Of a DNA stretch of 33,569 bases, positions 1 to 8,321 are shown in pieces. The notes beneath the pieces were generated by a model. That model was not told the origin of the DNA and did not search any database. It worked only from the letters and a program-made list of their open reading frames with translations. The DNA comes from Cytobacillus firmus (GTDB taxonomy: Bacteria > Bacillota > Bacilli > Bacillales > Cytobacillaceae). The position numbers and the translations under genes were made by a program. Numbering within the stretch: the first letter of the stretch is position 1; every line of letters begins with the position of its first letter. The stretch lies in NCBI RefSeq assembly GCF_023715565.1, contig NZ_JAMBOJ010000054.1, positions 1-33,569 of the forward strand, given 5' to 3'.

Positions 1-1
1 C

Positions 2-67
2 AGAAATGGCCTAGAAGATGACCTCGGAGAGGTCTATCATCATCTGAAAATGCTTCAAAGCCAATAA
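2..67 (+). CDS. C-terminal fragment of a putative transposase (partial, 5' end outside window)
   Basis: Open frame from the window edge to TAA at 65-67, 21 residues ending in HHLKMLQSQ. The identical frame occurs in inverted orientation at the right end (33503-33568). Position just inside the element end and before the element's own terminator hairpin is typical for the 3' end of a transposase gene. There is no recognisable motif in so short a piece, so the transposase assignment is inferred from context only. Confidence 0.4.
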   Translation, partial: RNGLEDDLGEVYHHLKMLQSQ

Positions 68-74
68 AATTCAA

Positions 75-112
75 AAAAGAGGTCCGGAATGAGACTATTC
101 CGAACCCCTTTT
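75..112. terminator. Element-borne hairpin / bidirectional terminator (left copy)
   Basis: Stem of 16 pairs with two wobbles, arms built on caaaaagagg-type and ccccttttg-type sequence around a 6-nt loop (gagact). It lies 8-10 bases beyond the stop codon of the transposase-like frame. For transcription coming out of the host gene rsiX (minus strand) the stem ends in CCTCTTTTTT, a good U-tract. For transcription out of the element it ends in CCCCTTTT. Confidence 0.65.
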
Positions 113-124
113 GTCTACAAACTG

Positions 125-145
125 AGACGGCCACATGGGCCGCCT
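125..145 (-). terminator. Hairpin after rsiX, truncated at its 3' side by the mobile element
   Basis: On the minus strand just after the rsiX stop, an 8-bp stem (AGGCGGCC / GGCCGTCT, one G-T pair) encloses a 5-nt loop. A U-tract would be expected next, but the mobile-element repeat begins there: its first base is the last base of the stem. This looks like an intrinsic terminator whose T-run was displaced by the insertion. Confidence 0.6.
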
Positions 146-147
146 TT

Positions 148-1404
148 CTAATTTGGCAAATCTCTTTTATTAGCTGCTATTGGCACCTTTAATTCCTCCG
201 TAAGATCAAACTTGCCTATTTTATCAACATCTGCATTTTCCAATTTGACCGTGTCGAAATCAAAGTCTTTGGCAGTAAGGAGAATTGCTTCGATTGCATG
301 AAGCGTTGGTGCATTATCAACTATTTCTGATTCATTATCAAAACGGATTATGAGTTTGCCATCCTTTATTTCTTCTATTTCAAAATCAATATTATCCGGT
401 ATGGATGCATGTAGATTATTTTCAGTCCTATTTTGCTTCATTGCTTTCAGAGCGTCTTTTACCGAATTGAGCTCTTCTCTTAACGGGACAAGGAATGGTG
501 TTGAATCAGCACCATTGGAATATAAGAAATAATAAATTAAGTTACCATTCCTTTTTTGCGGGATAAATTCATCTATATATCCATAATGACCAAATTCAAT
601 GCCGGCTTTCCCTTCCGTTCTGAGGTTAATCTTTTTTATCTCAAGATTCTTCATAATATCGGACAATACATTCTCTAAAAGATATTCTTCAGCTGAAGAC
701 CTGCTATATGGATGATCAGCAGGCACATCAACTGTCAGCATTCTATTGCCCTGATCAAAGCTTAGATTAGCCTTTAAAGGATAGTAATCAGATAAACCCC
801 ATGCCTCTTCAGTAAGCTTGCTCATCGTGACTTCAAACAAGTCAAATTTACTCCTGTCTGGATCATTATCAACTAAAACGCTGACAGGTACGATATTCTG
901 AGCCTCCTTATCGGGAATTGAATAGGTCAGGACTTCCTTTCCAGCCAAGTCCTCTTCATAAACGGCAGTAGGACTCGCTTCGGAAGAAAGAGACTTCATG
1001 CTTATATCACTTTTTGAGTCTTTTTCCGGGTCACCGGAAAACTGCGCATGATCCTCTTGTGGATCTTCTTCTTTTACAAGAGATTCCGGGTCCGACTCTT
1101 TGTCTTCAGCTATGCTGTAATTGTCGCCTGTTATTTGTTCAGATGATTGTGACTGATCTGATTTAATTTCGATTTGCTTATCAGCAGAATCCTGCCAATT
1201 CATAAGGTTCGGGGCAAGAATGAAAAGCAGGAGCAAGGCAGCAGCCGCTGCAGCAGCAGGCATGATCCACGTTTTTTTCTTTTGTTTGCTCATTTTAATT
1301 TGTATGGTTTGATATATTTCTCTCGAGTCTCGACTATCTTTAATCTTAGGCATCTGGCTCAGCAATTCCTGAAGCTGCTCATCACTCCACTTTGATCCCT
1401 TCAT
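148..1404 (-). CDS. rsiX: Anti-sigma-X factor RsiX-like membrane protein
   Basis: 418 residues. A cytoplasmic N-terminal part (1-45), one membrane segment at about 46-67 (run of Ala then Leu/Ile/Phe), a long acidic Ser/Asp/Glu-rich linker (about 70-150), and an extracytoplasmic domain to the C-terminus. This is the layout of B. subtilis RsiX, which holds sigma-X inactive at the membrane. The start ATG has an AAGGAGGG ribosome site. The gene overlaps the 3' end of sigX by 23 bp, as expected for a co-transcribed sigma/anti-sigma pair. Assignment rests on topology and neighbourhood more than on sequence motifs, because RsiX proteins diverge quickly. A terminator-like hairpin and then a mobile element follow directly. 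Confidence 0.8.
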   Translation of the reverse strand: MKGSKWSDEQLQELLSQMPKIKDSRDSREIYQTIQIKMSKQKKKTWIMPAAAAAAALLLLFILAPNLMNWQDSADKQIEIKSDQSQSSEQITGDNYSIAEDKESDPESLVKEEDPQEDHAQFSGDPEKDSKSDISMKSLSSEASPTAVYEEDLAGKEVLTYSIPDKEAQNIVPVSVLVDNDPDRSKFDLFEVTMSKLTEEAWGLSDYYPLKANLSFDQGNRMLTVDVPADHPYSRSSAEEYLLENVLSDIMKNLEIKKINLRTEGKAGIEFGHYGYIDEFIPQKRNGNLIYYFLYSNGADSTPFLVPLREELNSVKDALKAMKQNRTENNLHASIPDNIDFEIEEIKDGKLIIRFDNESEIVDNAPTLHAIEAILLTAKDFDFDTVKLENADVDKIGKFDLTEELKVPIAANKRDLPN

Positions 1405-1930
1405 TATCCATTCCCTCCTTTGCCTTAAAATGTTCCATATGATTTTTCAACACCTTTAATGCACGATGCTGTGTTGTCTTTACCTTACTTTCAGTCCAGC
1501 CAAGTGAATCAGCTGTTTCTGTAATGGTGAGTTCATGTATATATCTCATAATTATGACTAGTCTCTGGTCAATGGTGCATAAATCCAGACAGCGATAGAT
1601 CATCTGGATTTCTTCCCGTTGGACAGCAATTTCGTCAGGCAATGGGAGTTCATCCTTTACTTGCTGTGTTGACCAGTCAAATTTCTCCATAATCTTTTGT
1701 TTCCAGCCCTTTTGCTTGCGAAAGGAATCAATGGCAACATTCCGCGCAATTGAAAAGAGCCATGTTTTTTCACTGCTTTTCCCTTCGAATCTTTCATATG
1801 ACTTTAACACTCTTATATAGACTTCCTGGACTAAGTCTTCAGCCAGTTCCTTGTTTTTGACCATATAAAAAAGAAATTGAAAAACGTCCTGATGGTATTT
1901 TTTATAAAGTTCATCAAAAACGGAGTCCAT
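1382..1930 (-). CDS. sigX: ECF RNA polymerase sigma factor SigX
   Basis: 182 residues, an extracytoplasmic-function sigma factor with only regions 2 and 4. Region 2 (about 5-75) includes the EDLVQEVYIRVLKSYERF and TWLFSIARNVAIDSFRKQK blocks for core binding and -10 recognition. Region 4 (about 110-165) includes ITETADSLGWTESKVKTTQHRALKVLK, the helix-turn-helix for the -35 element. In B. subtilis sigma-X controls cell-envelope modification and resistance to cationic peptides. Start ATG with GGGGAGGGG ribosome site. Upstream is a near-ideal sigma-X-type promoter. The position next to resE and the overlapping rsiX support the name. Confidence 0.9.
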   Translation of the reverse strand: MDSVFDELYKKYHQDVFQFLFYMVKNKELAEDLVQEVYIRVLKSYERFEGKSSEKTWLFSIARNVAIDSFRKQKGWKQKIMEKFDWSTQQVKDELPLPDEIAVQREEIQMIYRCLDLCTIDQRLVIIMRYIHELTITETADSLGWTESKVKTTQHRALKVLKNHMEHFKAKEGMDNEGIKVE

Positions 1931-1957
1931 GGATTCCCCTCCCCGTTCATTAAAATA

Positions 1958-1984
1958 GTCGTTCTCTCTCTAAAAAAAGTTACA
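1958..1984 (-). promoter_or_regulatory. ECF (sigma-X-type) autoregulatory promoter of sigX-rsiX
   Basis: On the minus strand TGTAAC (1984-1979), a 17-nt spacer, then CGAC (1961-1958). This matches the recalled sigma-X consensus of TGTAAC-N17-CGAC type. It lies about 28 bp upstream of the sigX start, so the sigma factor should drive its own operon. Confidence 0.75.
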
Positions 1985-1989
1985 GTTTA

Positions 1990-2019
1990 ACTATATTATT
2001 ATTTTGCAGCAAAGCGCAA
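1990..2019 (-). promoter_or_regulatory. Possible sigma-A promoter of sigX
   Basis: TTGCGC (2019-2014), an 18-nt spacer and TATAGT (1995-1990) on the minus strand, just upstream of the ECF promoter. B. subtilis sigX also has a sigma-A start site by recall. The -35 match is only moderate. Confidence 0.35.
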
Positions 2020-2089
2020 GAGCCTGTTTGGGTGGAGGATTACCCCCTGCCTTAGGATACGAACGGCCAATGCTTTATCATTATAATTC

Positions 2090-2126
2090 AAAAAGAAAGG
2101 GAAGGAAATTCTTGCATCTCCTTCCC
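2090..2126 (-). terminator. Intrinsic terminator after resE
   Basis: Minus-strand stem GGGAAGGA / TCCTTCCC (8 bp, 12-nt loop) followed by TTTCTTTTT, about 60 bp after the resE stop. It separates the res operon from sigX. Confidence 0.65.
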
Positions 2127-2182
2127 CATTCTATAATTAATTGTTTCCCGTGTATCAAGAACAATCGCCACGATTCCCGTCT

Positions 2183-3967
2183 TTAACCGTCATTTCGAGG
2201 GATAAACATTGAAAATGTCGTACCATGTCCGGTCTTGCTTTGAACGGTAATATGGCCTTTATGAGCTACAATAATATTTTTTGCAATTGCGAGTCCAAGT
2301 CCAGTACCGGAGCGGCCCCGTGTCCTTGCTTTGTCAGCTTTGTAAAAACGCTCAAATACAAACGGCAGGTCTTCTTCGGGGATTCCAGAGCCAGAATCTT
2401 TCACTTCGATAAGCAGTCCCCGTTCATCACTCCGTTCGATCACTTTAACCTCTCCATTATGAGGGGTATGCCGAATGGCATTATCAATCAGATTGGTCAT
2501 AACCTGTTCTATTCTGTCCGGATCTAATGGAATAGATAAATTTTCGCTTTGCAAATCATGTTCCAGGTTAATTTCCTTTTCTTTTGCGAGTCCCTGAAAT
2601 TTTCTGGTGATTCTTTGCAGAAAGGAGATTACATCAGTTTCTTCCATTGTCAGCTGTATATGCCCGGCTTCCATTCTGGCAAGATCAAGCAGTTCGTTCA
2701 CAAGCCGGCCCATTCTCAGCGACTCATCATAAATGACCCTTGCCATCTCTTTTTTCTCTTCATCCGTTCCGGCAATATCATCAACGATCGCTTCACTATA
2801 TCCTTGCATCATCGAAATCGGCGTCCTTAATTCATGAGAAACATTAGCTATAAAATCGTTGCGGAGCTTATCAAGCTTACGCTCCTCAGTCATATCCCTG
2901 ATAACTGCAACCGCTCCCCTAATATATTTTTTATTATAAAGAGGGCTGACGATTATCACCCAGGAACGTCCCTGTATTGGGATTTCACCAATCTGCTCCT
3001 TCTCCGTATTAACAGCAAGCTGAAAGAGCTCCATTACTTTGGAAGGAACTTCTTCTGTATTATTCTCAATGTCATCCAGTTCATAAAACCAACTTTGCAG
3101 AAAACGCTCTGCAGGAGGATTTGTAATCAGGATCGTTCCATCCCGGTTGAAGGTGATTACCCCATCAGCCATCCCGCTTAAAATGCTTGCCAGCTGTTCT
3201 TTTTCCTGGCTTAGGGCATTCATATTAAATTTCAGCTGTCTGCCCATTTGATTAAAAGCCATGGCTAATTCGCCAACCTCATCATTAGTCAGAATCGGAA
3301 CTTTTGTATCAAATTTACCTCTTGCTACCTCAAAGGCAGCTTCTTTCATTTTTCTCAGCGGAGCATTGATTCTAGTCGATAAGAAAAAAGCAAAGATGGT
3401 TGTTAAAATGATGGCAACTCCCGCAGCCAGCAAAATGAATTTCGTGGTTGAACGCAATGTTTCATGCATTACTTCAATGGACTGATAAATAAAAACGGCT
3501 CCATTGCTTCCGTCACTTTCAAGCGGGACTCCAATGATCAGAATTTTGCTGTCGTCATCTGCAGATACGTCTGTATACTCGGGATTAACGGATGTTACTT
3601 TTTTTACAGTCTTATCTTTCGTAAGAACTTCTTTTAAATCAGCTTCTTCGGTGAGATAGGAAAGGGGCAGTTTTAATGAATCCGTATGGTTAGGAGAATA
3701 GTAGTACTCTTCCGGCGAGTTAATGATGACTACTTTTGTAACATCATCGACAAGCTCCCAGGATATCTCCAAACCGACTTCACGATTATGGTCTTTTAAA
3801 ATTCTGGTTATTTTATGGGCAGTATTCGATAATCCTTTTTCTGTTTCATTTATATGGTAATTTTCAAAAAACTCCAGCAGCATGACTGTTAAAATCAGAA
3901 GAACAAATGAAACTAATAAAAGAATTGTGCCCCAAAGTTTTCCGGCAACACTCCTAAAAAGCATCAT
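2183..3967 (-). CDS. resE: Sensor histidine kinase ResE
   Basis: 594 residues. Membrane segments at about 11-32 and 176-196 flank an extracytoplasmic sensor domain. Then come HAMP (about 197-250), a PAS domain (about 255-350), a HisKA dimerisation domain with the phospho-acceptor in NVSHELRTPIS (His378), and an ATPase domain with the N box MTNLIDNAIRHTP, G1 (VKDSGSGIPEED) and G2 (GRSGTGLGLAIAK). It senses respiratory state (oxygen limitation, nitric oxide) and phosphorylates ResD; this role is from the B. subtilis family. The start overlaps the resD stop by four bases (ATGA), so the two are translationally coupled. Followed by an intrinsic terminator. Confidence 0.93.
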   Translation of the reverse strand: MMLFRSVAGKLWGTILLLVSFVLLILTVMLLEFFENYHINETEKGLSNTAHKITRILKDHNREVGLEISWELVDDVTKVVIINSPEEYYYSPNHTDSLKLPLSYLTEEADLKEVLTKDKTVKKVTSVNPEYTDVSADDDSKILIIGVPLESDGSNGAVFIYQSIEVMHETLRSTTKFILLAAGVAIILTTIFAFFLSTRINAPLRKMKEAAFEVARGKFDTKVPILTNDEVGELAMAFNQMGRQLKFNMNALSQEKEQLASILSGMADGVITFNRDGTILITNPPAERFLQSWFYELDDIENNTEEVPSKVMELFQLAVNTEKEQIGEIPIQGRSWVIIVSPLYNKKYIRGAVAVIRDMTEERKLDKLRNDFIANVSHELRTPISMMQGYSEAIVDDIAGTDEEKKEMARVIYDESLRMGRLVNELLDLARMEAGHIQLTMEETDVISFLQRITRKFQGLAKEKEINLEHDLQSENLSIPLDPDRIEQVMTNLIDNAIRHTPHNGEVKVIERSDERGLLIEVKDSGSGIPEEDLPFVFERFYKADKARTRGRSGTGLGLAIAKNIIVAHKGHITVQSKTGHGTTFSMFIPRNDG

Positions 3968-4680
3968 TCATTAATAACCTCGAACTTGTAGCCCACTCCC
4001 CAGACAGTGACAATCATTCTGGCTGCCTGCTCAGAAACTTTATTCAGTTTTTCACGCAAGCGCTTCACATGAGTATCAACTGTTCTTAAATCTCCGAAAA
4101 ATTCATAATGCCATACTTCTTTAAGCAAATGCTCCCTGTCAAAAACCTTATCCGGCGCTTTTGCCAGGAAATAAAGCAGTTCATATTCCTTAGGCGTCAA
4201 ACTGACTTCTTTTCCTTCAGCCATTACTTTGTGAGCGTCATTATCGATCGTTAGGTGAGGAAATACGATTACATCTTTTGCTGATGTTTCTGTCTGCAGG
4301 TAAGTAGTTTTAGAAGATCTGCGCAATAAAGCCTTCACACGCAGCACAACTTCCCTGGGACTGAAAGGCTTTACAATATAATCATCAGTGCCGACTTCAA
4401 AGCCCTGTACGCGATTAACTTCTTCTCCTTTAGCTGTTAGCATGATAACGGGAGTAGCTTTTTTTTCTCTCAGTTCTCTGCAGACTTCAATGCCGTCTTT
4501 CCCGGGCATCATTAAATCCAATAGGATAACATCGTAATCATTTGCCAGGGCTTTTGACAAAGCCTGGTCTCCATTCTCAGCTTCATCAATTGAAAAATTT
4601 TCACGCTCAAGGTACATCTTCAATAAACGGCGGATTCTTTCTTCATCATCCACTAGCAATATTTTCACTTGGTTTTCCAT
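3964..4680 (-). CDS. resD: Response regulator ResD (OmpR family)
   Basis: 238 residues from ATG at 4680. Receiver domain (about 5-120) with acidic pocket DD at 11-12, phospho-acceptor Asp55 in LLDLMMPG, and Lys in IVKPFSPRE. OmpR-type winged helix at about 145-235 (SLTPKEYELLYFLA, DLRTVDTHVKRLREKL, VWGVGYKF). Activates genes for anaerobic and aerobic respiration with ResE. An in-frame TTG two codons upstream (4686) is possible, but the AGGGGGA ribosome site is only 2 nt from that TTG and 8 nt from the ATG, so the ATG is preferred. A hairpin lies between resC and resD, so resD may be partly uncoupled from resABC. Confidence 0.93.
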   Translation of the reverse strand: MENQVKILLVDDEERIRRLLKMYLERENFSIDEAENGDQALSKALANDYDVILLDLMMPGKDGIEVCRELREKKATPVIMLTAKGEEVNRVQGFEVGTDDYIVKPFSPREVVLRVKALLRRSSKTTYLQTETSAKDVIVFPHLTIDNDAHKVMAEGKEVSLTPKEYELLYFLAKAPDKVFDREHLLKEVWHYEFFGDLRTVDTHVKRLREKLNKVSEQAARMIVTVWGVGYKFEVINE

Positions 4681-4719
4681 TTTCAAGTCCCCCTGACGTC
4701 AATAAAAAATCTTTAATTA

Positions 4720-4757
4720 AAGCCCTCACTATTGTGAAGTGAAGGCTTGTTTTTTTC
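4720..4757. terminator. Hairpin between resC and resD (partial terminator or antiterminator of + transcription)
   Basis: 11-bp stem with one G-T pair (AAGCCTTCACT / AGTGAGGGCTT on the minus strand), 7-nt loop. The strongest T-run (gTTTTTTT) follows on the plus strand. In the direction of the res genes the stem is followed by TAATTAAAGATTTTTT, a displaced and weaker U-tract. It may reduce read-through from resABC into resDE; the direction of action is uncertain. Confidence 0.45.
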
Positions 4758-4766
4758 ATTTTTTCA

Positions 4767-5948
4767 TTATGATCCAGCGTAGGAGTGCAATCCGGCAATG
4801 ACCAGGTTTACCGCAACCAAATTAAACATAATAATGATAAATCCAATTACTGCTAGCCATGCAGATTTTTCACCATGCCAGCCCTTTGAAAGTCGAAGGT
4901 GCAGATATGCAGCATAAAATAGGAAGGTGATTAGAGCCCATACTTCCTTTGGATCCCATCCCCAGAAACGGGTCCAGGCAATTTGTGCCCATATCATGGC
5001 AAAAATCAAAGCTCCTAGGGTAAAGACCGGAAATCCTATTAATACTGAACGGTAAGCGATCTCGTCAACCAAATCAAGATTAATATTTTTGACAAGCGGT
5101 TGAAGTGCAGCTCCCACCCTTTTGCGGAGAACCAATCTTAAAGCAAGATATAGAAGAACACCTGAAGCCAATGACCATAGAACGGTATTTAATTTTTTTG
5201 CATTAATAATTGCAGGCATTTCCGCCAGCGGTTCAAATTTACCTTTAGTAATTAGCTTTCCCTCGTGAGGGCCTGTTAAAGCGGGCATATGATATTCGAG
5301 GACATCTTCCTGACCGTTCTTATCAATCCAGTTAAATTCGGCCTTGTAGCCTGAGGCTGAGAAGCTTGAGCTAATAATAATAAACCCAAGTGTACAAACC
5401 AGACCAAACATAACGGCTTCCAGCCAGAATCTCTGTTTGCTTTGTTTAGTTTGATCCACTGATTTTACCAGATAAATTAATCCGGCAGCGAAGCTTACAG
5501 CCAAAATTGCCTGCCCAACTGCAGCTGTTGTAACATGAATATGAAGCCAATCACTCTGCAGGGCGGGGATCAGCGGTGAAACCTCCCGTGGGAACATACT
5601 TGCATAAGCAATCATCAGTAACGCAACCGGGAGCGTAAAGACTCCTAAAATAGGTGTTTTATAAATTAAGTAAATCACTATAAAAGCACCAACAAGTGAC
5701 ATTCCAAAGAATGTTGTAAATTCGAAAAGGTTGCTGACAGGCGCATGCCCGGCGGCAATCCACCTTGTAATAAAGTAGCCAAGATGTGCAGCAAACCCGA
5801 TAATCGAGATCCATAAACCAATTGAAGCCCATCTGTTTGGCCCTTGCTTCGTTCTATTCTTATCCTTTATAGAGCCAGCAAAAAAGACAGTAGCAATTAA
5901 ATAGAGGATAAAAGCTGTGTAAAGTAAATTGCTGCTTATTGTAACCAC
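4767..5948 (-). CDS. resC: Cytochrome c biogenesis protein ResC (CcsA/CcsB family)
   Basis: 393 residues, a multi-pass membrane protein with about eight hydrophobic segments. Carries the tryptophan-rich haem-handling signature [14 protein letters not shown] near 330-345 and conserved histidines in [10 protein letters not shown] and near the C-terminus (AGLHSYAGS). With ResB it forms the system II haem delivery and ligation complex at the outer face of the membrane. Start is GTG at 5948, chosen because AAGGAGG sits 7 nt upstream; that site overlaps the resB stop, so the two are coupled. Confidence 0.93.
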   Translation of the reverse strand: MVTISSNLLYTAFILYLIATVFFAGSIKDKNRTKQGPNRWASIGLWISIIGFAAHLGYFITRWIAAGHAPVSNLFEFTTFFGMSLVGAFIVIYLIYKTPILGVFTLPVALLMIAYASMFPREVSPLIPALQSDWLHIHVTTAAVGQAILAVSFAAGLIYLVKSVDQTKQSKQRFWLEAVMFGLVCTLGFIIISSSFSASGYKAEFNWIDKNGQEDVLEYHMPALTGPHEGKLITKGKFEPLAEMPAIINAKKLNTVLWSLASGVLLYLALRLVLRKRVGAALQPLVKNINLDLVDEIAYRSVLIGFPVFTLGALIFAMIWAQIAWTRFWGWDPKEVWALITFLFYAAYLHLRLSKGWHGEKSAWLAVIGFIIIMFNLVAVNLVIAGLHSYAGS

Positions 5949-5960
5949 TCAGATTCCTCC

Positions 5961-7592
5961 TTAGCTTTTCTTTTCACTTTGATTTTGCAGCTGATCTTCC
6001 GGCATCAGAATTCCGGTTCCATCCAATGCTGCTTCAATTTCGCTTTTAAGTCCATGCCAGTTTTTGTTAGTGTGTCCAGCTACCCACACCTCTCCATTAA
6101 CACGGCGCAGCCAGATCCTCCGATGGTTCCAATAAGACCCCTGTGCAACACCTATCATGAAAATAACTCCGCCCAATGCGATAATCCATAACGTTAAATC
6201 TTTACGGACTGTCAGAGCCGATACATTTTTAGTATCTATACCTTTAAAGGCCAGCTTGTATTCGTTATCGCCAAAAGGTTCAATTGTCTGTCTGATCGCA
6301 ACAAAACTTATTTCGCCATCAGGCTTATCCGGGGTAAACATTTTAAAAACAAAGGCAGGATTATTAGGAATTCTGGACTTTGTAACAGGTTCTCCATTTT
6401 CATCAAATTCAAAATCGGGAAAATAGCTGACAACTTCTGCTTTATAGCCATTTCCAAGATCATATTCATCCTGTGGACGATTCAGGTCGACTGTTAAGTC
6501 CCCGTATTCCTCACCCGTTTTTTTATTTGTAAGGGCAAATGACATTTTGTTAAGTTCATTCAGTTTATAATCTACTTGATATAATGCAAAGTTCTCAAAC
6601 TTAAGAGGTTTATTAACTTTGACTTCATAGTCCTTAACTTTCTTTAGATCAGCCTCTTCACCTGCAACAGTATCGCCCTGTTTTTTATAAAGAGTGACAT
6701 TGGACTGATAATTTTTAGCTACCATTCCTGCTTTATCAATCGCTTCTCCAAACACTTCGTTATCTTTTTCTTTATCATACATTTCAAGGATGAAGCTATC
6801 ATTTTTAAGGTAATATTCACCATTGGTTTCCGGAATGACCTTTGTTTCGCCTTCCCGGATCCAAAGTATTTTGTCAACATACATGCCGGGTACAAAACGG
6901 AGCATTCCGCCAATTAAAAATATGATAAGCCCCACATGGTTAACGTATGGGCCCCATCTTGAGAAACGCCCTTTTTCAGCAAGGATATTACCATTCTCTT
7001 CCCTGATGCTGTATTTCTTGGATTTTAATTTTTCTTTTGCCATTGTGAAGGCCTTGTCAGTATCTTCTGGCTGTGACGCCCCAAAGACCCTCTGGCGCTG
7101 CAGATAGCTTTCATGACGGCTTACCTTTTGCTTATTTAAAGCTCTATACAAAGGGACAACCCTATCCAGGCTGCAAATGACAAGAGATATACCGATTGAG
7201 GCAATCAAAATCAAATACCACCATGAGCTGTAGAGATTATGAAATCCAAGATCGTAGTATAATTTACCAATCCATCCATATTGGTCTTCATAATATTCTG
7301 CAGCCGGCATAATTGGCGGAATATACATTTCCTGAGGCAGTATTGTTCCAACAGCTGATGCTATCAGCGTTATTACGATCAGCCAAACCCCCACCTTAAC
7401 CGATGAGAAGAAATTCCATATCTTATCAATTATCGTTTTATTATAGGTTTGTGAGCGGCGTGCACTGCCTTCATACCGCATATCAAGAAGTTTATTGTCT
7501 TTTTCTTTTTCTTCCAATACCTTCCCGCATGACTCACAAAGTATCGTACCTATGGGATTAACATGGCCGCAGTCGCATTTTACTTCTTTCAT
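5961..7592 (-). CDS. resB: Cytochrome c biogenesis protein ResB
   Basis: 543 residues. The N-terminus has a small zinc-ribbon-like cluster, CxC at 6-8 and CxxC at 19-22. This is followed by membrane segments near 70-90, 125-145 and 215-235, a large extracytoplasmic domain (about 240-460), and a last membrane segment near 465-490. Works with ResC in attaching haem to apocytochrome c, with ResA supplying reduced cysteines. ATG start with a GGGGAG site. Lies 19 bp downstream of resA in the same operon. Confidence 0.93.
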   Translation of the reverse strand: MKEVKCDCGHVNPIGTILCESCGKVLEEKEKDNKLLDMRYEGSARRSQTYNKTIIDKIWNFFSSVKVGVWLIVITLIASAVGTILPQEMYIPPIMPAAEYYEDQYGWIGKLYYDLGFHNLYSSWWYLILIASIGISLVICSLDRVVPLYRALNKQKVSRHESYLQRQRVFGASQPEDTDKAFTMAKEKLKSKKYSIREENGNILAEKGRFSRWGPYVNHVGLIIFLIGGMLRFVPGMYVDKILWIREGETKVIPETNGEYYLKNDSFILEMYDKEKDNEVFGEAIDKAGMVAKNYQSNVTLYKKQGDTVAGEEADLKKVKDYEVKVNKPLKFENFALYQVDYKLNELNKMSFALTNKKTGEEYGDLTVDLNRPQDEYDLGNGYKAEVVSYFPDFEFDENGEPVTKSRIPNNPAFVFKMFTPDKPDGEISFVAIRQTIEPFGDNEYKLAFKGIDTKNVSALTVRKDLTLWIIALGGVIFMIGVAQGSYWNHRRIWLRRVNGEVWVAGHTNKNWHGLKSEIEAALDGTGILMPEDQLQNQSEKKS

Positions 7593-7611
7593 ATATAAAA
7601 CTCCCCGTAAC

Positions 7612-8136
7612 TTATGGTTTAATCTGTTCCATATAGCTCTTGATCGTTTCTTCCGTCATCTCGCCTGTAATATACTTGACAACCTTTCCATCTTTATCAA
7701 TGAGAAAAGTGGCAGGAAGAGGATTAATTCCGTAAGCAGATTGGACTTGGCCATCCTTATCAATTACAATCGGAAATGCCAGATCGTAACGCTCAGAAAA
7801 TTTATTTACTGCTAAGTCTGTCTCGCCGACATTAACAGCCAAGACGTGAACACCCTCATCTTTAAATTGCTCATATTGATTGTTCATATATGGCATTTCT
7901 TTCTCACAGGGTTTGCACCATGTACCCCAGAAATTCAGGAAAACACCCTGTCCTTCATAATCGGACAACTTGTGTTTATTGCCATCCATATCTGTCAGTA
8001 CAAAATCAGGTGCCTTTTCCCCAACAGCAACCTTTTGAATTTTATCTTTCGTAAAATTTGCGTATAGCGTATATGCCACGGCAGCACCAAGGACAAGCAA
8101 TATGACTGTTCTCATTACCAGACGCTGCTTTTTCAT
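7612..8136 (-). CDS. resA: Thiol-disulfide oxidoreductase ResA
   Basis: 174 residues: one N-terminal membrane anchor (about 9-27) and an extracytoplasmic thioredoxin fold with active site WCKPC (Cys74, Cys77) followed by Glu80, the residue pattern known for B. subtilis ResA. Reduces the CXXCH cysteines of apocytochrome c before haem attachment by ResBC. First gene of the resABCDE operon; ATG start with GGAGGGG. The promoter upstream has a strong -10 and a poor -35, as expected for an activator-dependent gene. Confidence 0.95.
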   Translation of the reverse strand: MKKQRLVMRTVILLVLGAAVAYTLYANFTKDKIQKVAVGEKAPDFVLTDMDGNKHKLSDYEGQGVFLNFWGTWCKPCEKEMPYMNNQYEQFKDEGVHVLAVNVGETDLAVNKFSERYDLAFPIVIDKDGQVQSAYGINPLPATFLIDKDGKVVKYITGEMTEETIKSYMEQIKP

Positions 8137-8240
8137 AAAAAACTTCCCCTCCTAAGGCACCCTAATCAGGCCAAAAGACCGTACCTTAACAAATTTATAT
8201 GTAACATATGGAAAAGATTTTAGCCTCATAGCTGTATACT

Positions 8241-8249
8241 ATTATAGCA
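8241..8249 (-). promoter_or_regulatory. Extended -10 promoter of resA
   Basis: TGCTATAAT on the minus strand, about 105 bp upstream of the resA start. No good -35 lies 16-18 bp upstream, which fits dependence on an activator; ResD is known to activate resA in B. subtilis. I did not identify a convincing ResD box. Confidence 0.5.
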
Positions 8250-8321
8250 TTTTTCACCATAGCTATATTGTTTACAACTTAGCATAACTGTGACACTTCT
8301 ATGAATTTTTCTGAAAGCTGA

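Larger units (their letters stand above)
1..125 (+). mobile_element. Terminal 125-bp repeat, end of a mobile element (left copy)
   Basis: Bases 1-125 are an exact reverse complement of the last 125 bases of the window (33445-33569). The repeat holds the 3' end of a reading frame (stop at 65-67), then a long hairpin, then a terminal segment reading tttgtctacaaactga. It ends on the last base of the stem of the hairpin behind rsiX. The layout (coding 3' end, terminator, sharp junction with unrelated host DNA) fits the end of an insertion sequence. The family cannot be assigned from this much sequence. That the repeat reaches exactly to both window edges suggests the window is a contig broken at a multicopy element. 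Confidence 0.8.

Noticed and set aside
1..125. End of a class C group II intron
   Set aside because: Terminator-adjacent insertion fits, but the sequence next to the stem (cagtttgtagac) is not the GTGYG intron start, and the repeat ends in a protein frame plus terminator as in an insertion sequence.
2004..2186. 60-codon plus-strand ORF between sigX and resE
   Set aside because: It covers the sigX promoter and the resE terminator, with no ribosome site; composition is not protein-like.
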